Source: Gigaspora rosea (Eukaryota; Glomeromycota; Glomeromycetes; Diversisporales; Gigasporaceae). From it: a stretch of DNA of 64,000 nt. The stretch's first letter is position 1; every line of letters begins with the position of its first letter. The translations under genes and the position numbers were made by a program. This document shows, one piece after another, positions 58,124-64,000 of the stretch. The stretch is taken from positions 118,281 to 182,280 of the forward strand of contig QKWP01000039.1 in assembly GCA_003550325.1 (NCBI GenBank), written 5' to 3'. The notes under the pieces are model-generated. The model saw only the letters and a list, made by a program, of their open reading frames with translations, was not told the DNA's origin and searched no databases.

Positions 58124-58699
58124 TGCAGGAATCGGCCGGAGTAATTGTCCGAAAGTGATATTGGCCGTTTTGTCTCAGATATCGGCTACAATAGAGTAAG
58201 GGTACAAGGGCCAATATTTGCGGAGGATCATTGAGCATTTTCTTTTTTTGGACGATTGGAGCCTGATTGGTCTTGGTCTGGGATAGAGGGTTCATCACTG
58301 TCTCGGTTGGGCGCACAGTTTCTTCTCTTTGACCTTCTTGAACCGAACCTTCTGCAGTCCGTCGTTTCTTGAGCCAGGTAGATTGGCTAGGCCATTCATT
58401 TTCTTCCCCTGCCATGAACATCTGGTCATCTGCATGAAGGTTCAAAAAAGTGTGAGCATTATTTGGTGCAGTACCATCATGACCATTTCCACCATTGTTA
58501 ACAGGGCCAGAGGGTTGGATCGACGCTAATTGTTCTGGTTCACAGGGATCGCATTGCTACTAGTAGTCACAGCTCCAGAATTATTAGGTGGGGCAGGCTG
58601 AGGACAATTTCGCACGTAGTGTCCGGTCTGTTCACGTTGTAATAGGCATATCAGGGCAGTGAATTCCAATTTCAGTGCAGCTGTTCTTTGCTTTCTTTA

Positions 58700-59631
58700 A
58701 ACTAAGCCACTATGGCTGTAAAGGCTTTTTCAAGCTTAACAATGGCCTCTTCAGTTTTAGATAAAGCTGGGACCGGGGGAGCAGTTGTCGAAGGGAAGGT
58801 TGCAAGAACTGGTTGCTGTGGTATAGAAGTGGAAGCAGGTAAATAAGGATTATAATAATAAGGGTTTTGTTTAAAAGAATTTTTGAACACTTTAGCACGT
58901 TCATATGCAGCAGTTAGAGAGTTAAATAAAAACAGGGCTACTGAAGTAGAAAGTTCAGGGCAAAGTCCATTAATAAACATTTGGGCTTTTGCACTTTCAG
59001 GATATCGATGTCCACTATCTTCAACACGGCAAAGCAATTCTTCAACAGCAACGTGATAAGAATCGATATCCTCACTCATCCCTTGTTTCCTCTGGGTGAG
59101 TTGAGCGAACCATTTACTCTCAAGGGCCAGTGTTCTGAAGTGGGCTATGAAGGATAGTTGAAAACTTATATCAAGGTTGAGACGGTCATTCAATCGATCA
59201 ATAGAGGCCAGCTGAGCCTAATTAGTGACCCACCAAGTGGCGGCGACACCTTTAAGCTTAGGTACAATCACCAGAATTTTCCTAGCGTCCTGCACCTGGT
59301 TGGCTTCGAAATCTTTTTCCATATCTTCCAACCATGAAATTGGATCCTGCTCACCGGCTAAAAATTCAGGATAGTGGACCAAGTTCAACTCACGATGCTG
59401 CGCAGGAATATTAATGCCAAGAATGTTAATTTGAGGTACCAGAGCAGCTTGCAACTGAATAACGAGATTTCTGATTTGTTGCGCGAGAAAGGCCATAGGG
59501 TCAGGTTGACCATTAGCAATAGGATTAACAATAGTAATAGGAATTTGGGGTTGAGGGACTTCAATGTTCTCATTGTCATCATTGTCAGCCAAAAAATTAT
59601 CAAGATCTTTATTGAAATTGTCGTGATCCAT
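58700..59631 (-). pseudogene. gag region of element 2 (fossil)
   Basis: Acidic start (MDHDNFNKDLDNFLADNDD), then capsid text (PEFLAGEQDPISWLEDMEKD, KLKGVAATWW, then FRTLALESKWFAQLTQRKQG, VEELLCRV, MFINGLCPELSTSV). A Pro-rich linker follows. Confidence 0.85.
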
Positions 59632-60136
59632 ATCAGCAGATTCGATTTCTTCTATGTCTTCTTCGGGATTATCAGGATTATTAAGGATATCTTGATTAAA
59701 TCTATGAGTCTCTTGATATGTAGTTAAGAACCTAGTTACAAGGGTAGGGAAATCTTCAGCTTCACTGTATCAAAAGCTAAAAATGAACCGAAAGAGTAAT
59801 CTATCAGGAATATTCTCAAGTCCAAGTTCAACAAGTCTTTCAAATCGACGTACAGCGTATTGGGAGTACTGGAGGGCGGTAAAAGAAGCACTATACCAAG
59901 TTCAAAAGTTTCGAAACTGTGGAGAAAGGTCTTCTACGGGAGGAAAACAAACTATACACGACTCGTCACGATAATGTTTAACAAGATAGTTAATGGCCTG
60001 TGGAGTCTTTCTAAAGAAATAATAATGAAGGTCGTGGTTTCGGATATTTCGAAAATGTTGTTCAAAATTATTCATAAATGTCCAAAATTGACGAAAACTA
60101 AAGTGCAGCATAAAATTCTGCACAATCGGCACCAAA

Positions 60137-61305
60137 TGTTACTATCCGGTTAGGAGATATCAGACCCGCCGGTAGAGCTATCGGGATAGTAAACGATGTT
60201 TACGAGTTAACAGCAGAGAAATCCGGAGAGAGAATTATGAAGGAGTTATGATACTTTGGCATAAAAGGAGTTAAAATCAAGTATAAAGAGTTAAAAAGGA
60301 TGAACCAGTATATAATTAAACAAAGGAGTATCTAACGATATCAATCGTTAATCAGCAGAAACAACTAAACAATACAGCATTCAGATAAATCTATCTATAG
60401 TCTTAAATGTATTATCAATAAAACAATCAAATATCGGTATGTCGATATGTGTATCAGCAGCAGTGTAAAAATAAACTAACAATAAATAAAATAACTAATA
60501 AAACAATTAAACAATACAGCAGTGTAACGCTAACAGCAGTAGTGAGAATTCAATAATAAAATTATATATAAGTTGCCTTCAGCTTTGAAATGCCTACTAA
60601 CTTATATGGGGTCAAGGTTTATTATTAAACAAAAGATCAGATCGAAGTCTGGAGTCTTTATTGAAGGCAGAATTCGAGCCTTTAAATACATGTTTTTAGA
60701 TACATAAATTAATTACAGTAGTCTATTCAAGAAAACTTTTACCTGCGGCCAACTTATTTTTAGAATCATTCGATTCTTTTCAACACCAATCCCTTCATTA
60801 ATCACATTAGTTTCAACCACGTCTTTGCTTTATTTAAAAGTTCTGTCCACGAAAATGAAATTTCGAAACATATCGGCTGATTCCTGAAAATATTTGAATG
60901 CCTTGGGGCATCTGAGATAGGCTAAATAATCAAGTGTCGCTATAAGACATGTACGGGAGACTTCTTATTCAAGCGTGTTGGTGTAAATGGATGCCAGATG
61001 ATGACAGTCGATCCATCTTCTGATCAATTATCGTATCTATAATAGACTTCGATCCAATCTTTAGTATGATGTCCCAATAAGGTAATAAGAAATGATATGG
61101 AAATGTATAACAAAATAGGAAATAAAAGAGATATGTATATAGTAACAAATAATGAAATAGAAAAGAATATTCGTATGTCATTCAGTCATTGATCAAATCA
61201 ATGATCGGGGTTTACAGCTTAAGAGTTCAGAATGATTGATATAATTTGATCGCAGGATACTGATAGGGCTATCATAAAAGAAATTTTAATTTTTCAAGTG
61301 TAACA
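60137..61305 (-). repeat. 5' LTR of element 2
   Basis: 1169 bp. The sequence just inside it on the minus strand (TTTGGTGCCGATTGTGC, 60136-60120) is in the position of the primer-binding site. Confidence 0.9.
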
Positions 61306-61544
61306 ACGTATTCAACTGTATCACTGTATTATTATCAATATTGATATCAACATTATCTTTGCTATATGTATATATGTATATGTAAACACAGTTTAGTTTA
61401 TTACTATAAATTAAAAAATAAAAATAGAATCTGCTTTTCAGTATTTTTTATTAACGTTCCAAGAGTAGTAGTTAGATAATCGATTAGTTGGTATTATACT
61501 TTGGTCTATTAATTAATGGCTACGCAAATATATCTATGAATATT

Positions 61545-61625
61545 GATATACCAACTAGTTGACTAGTCAATTAATTGATTAATTGACTAATCGATTAATC
61601 GATTAATCGATTAGTTGGCTATAAT
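61545..61625. repeat. CGATTAAT-type self-complementary repeat
   Basis: ACTAGTTGACTAGTCAATTA, then ATTGACTAATCGATTAATCG and ATTAATCGATTAGTTGGCT: repeated 8-bp palindromic units able to fold in several registers. Confidence 0.85.
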
Positions 61626-61762
61626 CAATTTTTAATTGATTTCTAGGGATTGATTGCAGCTTAGCTGCATTTATTTTTGCCAATTAATTAAGTTATATGC
61701 GATGCATATGACAATGTCACCTGAAGATTATCTCTGCATCGATAAAGTTTAGTTTTTGTTAG

Positions 61763-61820
61763 TTTAGGGTTAGGGTAAGCATCTAGGTTAGGGTGAGCAC
61801 CTAGGTTAGGGTTAGGGTTT
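61763..61820 (+). repeat. Interstitial telomere-like repeats, degenerate
   Basis: TTAGGGTTAGGGTAAGCATC, then TAGGTTAGGGTGAGCACC and TAGGTTAGGGTTAGGGTTTG. An 18-bp unit (TAGGTTAGGGTGAGCACC) is itself repeated with variation. Confidence 0.8.
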
Positions 61821-62342
61821 GGGGGTATATAGTAAAATTGCTCAAGAAAGAATGCAGAAGTTGGTTTTTTGATAAAATATCATTTTTCTGGTCATATTAC
61901 ATTACACATAATCCTGAAATCTAATTGGTTCAGTGATACATAAGCCATTGTCGCTTATGCTAATTTGTGCAACTTCATTTAACTGATTTGTGTAACAAAT
62001 TAATGGTTTTTGATTGGCTAATTTATACTGTAGATCATGTGACTTGCAACTTCAAAATGGAACTTTGTGCAATATTACGATTGTTTATTTATTTGGTTGT
62101 ATATCACGTGATTGGGTGTTATATAACATGGTGTTATACATATAATTTTCCTTATATAAATATAATATTCAATTTAGTCAATAAGTAGCTGCATGTCATT
62201 GTTGTGCTAAAACTGGAACAGATGAAATAAGATGTTGAACAAATATAGGTTTGAATTTAGATAAATAAATATTGGTATACAACTATATTGAAACAACATA
62301 ATTTAAAAAACAGGAAATTTCATATAATTTTTAAATGTATTA

Positions 62343-62455
62343 GTATAGAGTGTAAAATACTCTTTAAAAATATTTTATACTAATTTCTAATGCTAAACTT
62401 AATAATACATAATGCTGGAATAGATATTAAAAATAGGATATTTTACACCCTATAC
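62343..62455. mobile_element. ~113-bp MITE
   Basis: Inverted ends GTATAGAGTGTAAAATA and the complement of GTATAGGGTGTAAAATA. No clear target duplication and no ORF. Confidence 0.65.
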
Positions 62456-62984
62456 CATATAGATCTGGTCATACTAATCTGAATAATTAGAATGTTCTTT
62501 GAAAATAATAATTATACAGACTAATGTGAATAAGAAGCTAAATAGCTTTTTTAAATACTTAGATAAATTAAACCAATAAATAATCACTAAACTTAGAGAT
62601 TAAGGGTGCACTTAATGTGACTAACTAGAAGCAATCTTTATTGTAATTTTGCTAAAGGTTCATATTGCAAAGTATGAATAATAATTTTAGTTTATTAGAA
62701 CAAGACTAAGGTGGTTTTATTGAAATAATGAACCCCACTTATCAGGTATGTGTGAGAAAAAAAGCTAGTTTTAGCACATGAATATTGTTATTATTACCAA
62801 ATAATGATTCTTTTGACTCGGTTTTCCTTATTTAACATTATGAACTTTATAAATATTATAAAGCTAAGAGATAGGAGTAGTGCTTCACTTTATCACTTTT
62901 CTCTTCTGTTATTGCATACTGTGCTCATAACAATTCTATTTATATTACATGTGGATACATTCACATGATAAAGCAGAAATAAGA
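62456..62984. other. AT-rich, nothing recognised
   Basis: No coding signal or repeat seen. Confidence 0.4.
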
Positions 62985-62989
62985 ATCGA

Positions 62990-63062
62990 ATATGGACCCA
63001 CACTATGGTATTGCACATTCTACTTTAAAAAAAGTAGCAAGTTCGAGTCCATGCTATAGTTG
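62990..63062 (+). ncRNA. tRNA-like segment (pseudogene or SINE head)
   Basis: CACTATGGTATTGCAC resembles an A box; CTACTTTAAAAAAAGTAG forms an anticodon-like stem; AAGTTCGAGTCCATGC matches a B box. The T stem and acceptor stem do not pair well, so it is not a sound tRNA. The following 100 bp (GGGTGGGGAGGTGGGCC) might be a SINE body, but no A tail or target duplication was found. Confidence 0.4.
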
Positions 63063-64000
63063 GTGCATTCAACTCGCTATGCATGACAACAAGCAAGGTG
63101 CTAGGTACAATAAATAAGGGTGGGGAGGTGGGCCTAATATATAGGAGTCAGATTGTAATCAGGCAATGAAAATAACAAGACAAACGAAGTAAGAAAGCAT
63201 TATTAAATCCCACATGTATCTTTATAATCTCTGTCACATGCACCAATATGTATATCTATAGTCTCTATGCATATATTCACATCAGAAACATAGTCGTATA
63301 TGATGGAGTGTACCGGGAAAGTATCATGTATGATGGAATGTATGTTTCCTGCTAGAGAGTTCACAAAATCTTGCATTTAATTTGGTGTTAAAAACCTATG
63401 ATTTCACATGTCAATGTGCTGTACTAGTGTAATATACTTCTACTGTTCGTACAAGATTTGGTATTTGTATTATTCTGTGAATATAGTACATAATATGTAT
63501 CATGTGGTAGAAAGAAATCAAGTAAAATATTCTCTATCACTATTAAATTGCTTTAAGATTCAAATTGTATTTATTGTGATCTATTTTGATTTTATTGAAT
63601 GTTTATTTATATTTTATTAAATAGCATCAACTCACCAAAAATTACTTCACAGATACCTTAGCTCACAGAGAATTTAATTACAGGTAAGTTATTTTACAGT
63701 TGATTTATTCACAAATAAGCTATTAATGACTGTGAAGATTGACTATCTAAAAAAAGTTAGCAACAAATCCATATTTGGTTAGTTCATTTACACAGGACAA
63801 TAATTTAAAAAAAGCACATGTGCTTTACTGTTCAATATAAGTATTTCTGAATCTATACAAAAAAAATTTTAGATGAATCAGTTTAATGTCATTAAAAATA
63901 CTATTTAATTTACTCGCAGTTTACATAAGTTAACAAACTGCATTTATTTTTTTGTTGCAGTTACTTTTTTTGTGGTTAACTATACATCAAATTAAGCTTC
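63063..64000. other. AT-rich end of window, no gene recognised
   Basis: Scattered words such as TTCACAGA, TTTACAGTTGATTTATTCAC and TTCATTTACACAGG hint at an old repeat related in style to the MITE arms at 36706-36960, but the match is too weak to call. The open frame at 63408-63620 shows no domain. Confidence 0.4.

Larger units (their letters stand above)
53249..61305 (-). mobile_element. Ty3/gypsy-type LTR retrotransposon 2, fossil
   Basis: An 8.06-kb element on the minus strand with LTRs 53249-54419 and 60137-61305 (TGTTACTATCCGG to AAGTGTAACA). Order on the minus strand is gag (59631-58700), protease (58123-57660), RT (about 57000-56450), RNase H (about 56300-55950), integrase (about 55450-54790). 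A purine tract next to the 3' LTR (about 54420-54435, GGGGAGTT on the minus strand) fits the polypurine primer. It is broken, with clearly more than ten breaks. By eye the LTRs differ at about 8 of the first 125 bases, so it is older than element 1. Its target duplication is unclear (GACAT versus ACGTA). Confidence 0.9.
61306..62342. other. Palindrome-rich AT sequence, no gene
   Basis: Contains CGATTAAT repeats forming overlapping palindromes (about 61550-61620) and telomere-like words (61763-61820). A short open frame at 61967-62188 has no recognisable domain. Confidence 0.55.

Overview
The window looks like nuclear DNA of an arbuscular mycorrhizal fungus (Glomeromycotina, Rhizophagus-like). 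It is very AT-rich, has short introns, and carries three gene families typical of those genomes: an F-box/LRR protein (375-1892), a TKL-type kinase with HRDLHSGN and DLG motifs (3626-4905, minus) and a Sel1-repeat protein with near-identical 36-residue repeats (5081-6253, minus). All three have interrupted frames, so they are either pseudogenes or affected by homopolymer errors. No other convincing host gene is present. The family assignment rests on recalled family features, not on a search.

From about 6.3 kb onward the window is transposable elements and tandem repeats. Layout: 7732-9738, a 2-kb terminal-inverted-repeat (TIR) element with a 7-bp target duplication; 10.17-11.57 kb, an inverted-repeat element carrying a palindromic TTAA element and an assembly gap; 12.76-20.73 kb, a non-coding repeat block holding T-rich and G/T-rich tracts, a 97-bp satellite and a 117-bp satellite with a three-monomer higher-order period; 20.9-21.8 kb, another palindromic TTAA element; 23.98-25.42 kb, a decayed MULE transposase; 25.78-36.59 kb, a Ty3/gypsy LTR element (fossil) with a MULE-like insertion; 36.98-42.87 kb, a LINE with 16-bp target duplications; 43.05-44.03 kb, a tRNA-headed retroposon with 12-bp target duplications; 44.88-45.73 kb, a third palindromic TTAA element; 45.84-47.62 kb, a mariner element with a fourth TTAA element inside it; 49.66-52.85 kb, a FAR1/SWIM MULE transposase gene split by a MITE; 53.25-61.31 kb, a second Ty3/gypsy LTR element (fossil, minus strand); then AT-rich DNA with interstitial TTAGGG runs and a tRNA-like segment.

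The most unusual material is non-coding. One is a family of modular palindromes (forward/reverse units arranged F-R, F-F-R-R or F-R-F-R), each flanked by TTAA and sharing the core AAATCGGCCCAGTGGAT. Another is a higher-order satellite lying between inverted repeats inside a larger inverted-repeat block. A third is a retroposon whose 3' tail resembles that of the neighbouring LINE. Many insertions are nested with readable target duplications, so their relative order of arrival can be read. Stops in the plain DNA-transposon genes sit mostly where Trp, Gln or Arg codons are expected, consistent with C:G to T:A decay.
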